From: Bacteroidales bacterium
GTDB lineage: Bacteria; Bacteroidota; Bacteroidia; Bacteroidales; ML635J-15
Direction: 5' to 3'
Length of the DNA: 64,000 nt
Assembly: GCA_017651185.1 (NCBI GenBank)
Contig: JAGCDJ010000019.1
Span: 124,001-188,000 of the forward strand
Shown here in pieces: positions 63,946 to 64,000 of this stretch. The notes below the pieces were generated by a model that saw only the letters and a program-made list of their open reading frames with translations, made no database searches and was not told the DNA's origin. Every line of letters starts with the position of its first letter. Positions within the stretch are counted from its first letter, which is position 1. Position numbers and translations under genes: made by a program.

Positions 63946-64000
63946 CTTCTGCTGCTTGTTAGACCTTCTTCGTGTAAAATAAAATGGAATTTTAGTGTTC

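Noticed and set aside
1..64000. tRNA, rRNA or riboswitch genes
   Set aside because: No cloverleaf, rRNA core or known riboswitch motif was recognised by eye; a covariance-model scan would be needed to exclude small ones.

Overview
The window looks like a chromosomal segment of a Bacteroidales-type bacterium (phylum Bacteroidota). Several putative promoters match the Bacteroidota pattern (TTG or TTTG, about 19-22 bases, then TAnnTTTG). The gene families also fit: a TonB-dependent receptor with an N-terminal carboxypeptidase-regulatory-like domain, SiaB/SiaC-like proteins, an M64 peptidase, a FeoA-FeoB fusion and an ORF6N protein. I cannot name the species. No rRNA, tRNA, integrase, transposase or CRISPR array was seen.

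Bases 1 to about 36.1 kb form a low-GC accessory island, all on the + strand and packed with conflict and signalling domains. Module A (about 1.3-12.9 kb) is a tight cassette: a PH-like protein, a membrane-anchored VWA protein, a 1102-residue tubulin/FtsZ-like GTPase, a second VWA protein with a membrane hairpin, a membrane transglutaminase-like protein, a TPR-TIR protein and a PP2C-type phosphatase. Module B (13.2-19.3 kb) holds an HD-RyR protein, a zinc ribbon-TIR-NACHT-TPR protein and a cupin-Nudix protein. Module C (19.3-32.7 kb) is a row of large receptors: a DUF4062-like fragment, a DUF4062-NACHT-TPR protein, two paralogous TIR-WD40 proteins flanking a TIR-only protein, and a TIR-NACHT protein. 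Module D (32.8-36.1 kb) has a stand-alone RyR protein, a membrane RCK-RyR channel-like protein and a short TIR protein. In total there are seven TIR proteins, three STAND/NACHT NTPases, three RyR domains, one Nudix and one PP2C. I infer a nucleotide-signal-based immunity or self/non-self system. TIR domains would cleave NAD-type nucleotides, RyR domains would sense the products, and the Nudix, PP2C and HD enzymes would tune the signal. The VWA-tubulin-VWA-transglutaminase-TIR-PP2C cassette is the best candidate for an undescribed system. Two palindromic, MITE-like elements lie inside and at the right edge of the island.

From 36.4 kb on, GC rises and the genes are mostly ordinary metabolism and envelope functions. 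They include rmlB and hutH (+) with a terminator, and a minus-strand block in order of transcription: LOG-family protein, dGTPase-like HD protein, SiaB-like kinase, SiaC-like phosphoprotein, then aminotransferase, small membrane protein and glycosyltransferase. A divergent intergenic region carries a 33-bp tandem repeat. Beyond it are an AAA/DUF4143 ATPase, a FeoAB-like transporter whose GTPase motifs are missing, an M49-like lipoprotein peptidase (-), an ORF6N/PLD-like protein preceded by helically phased TAAACG repeats, an AlbA_2 protein, an M64 peptidase, a large fused iron-sulfur/FAD oxidoreductase, a PgpH-type 7TM-HD phosphodiesterase, a TonB-dependent receptor, an OmpH/Skp-like protein and a family 2 glycosyltransferase.

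All functions are read from motifs by eye. No database search was run.
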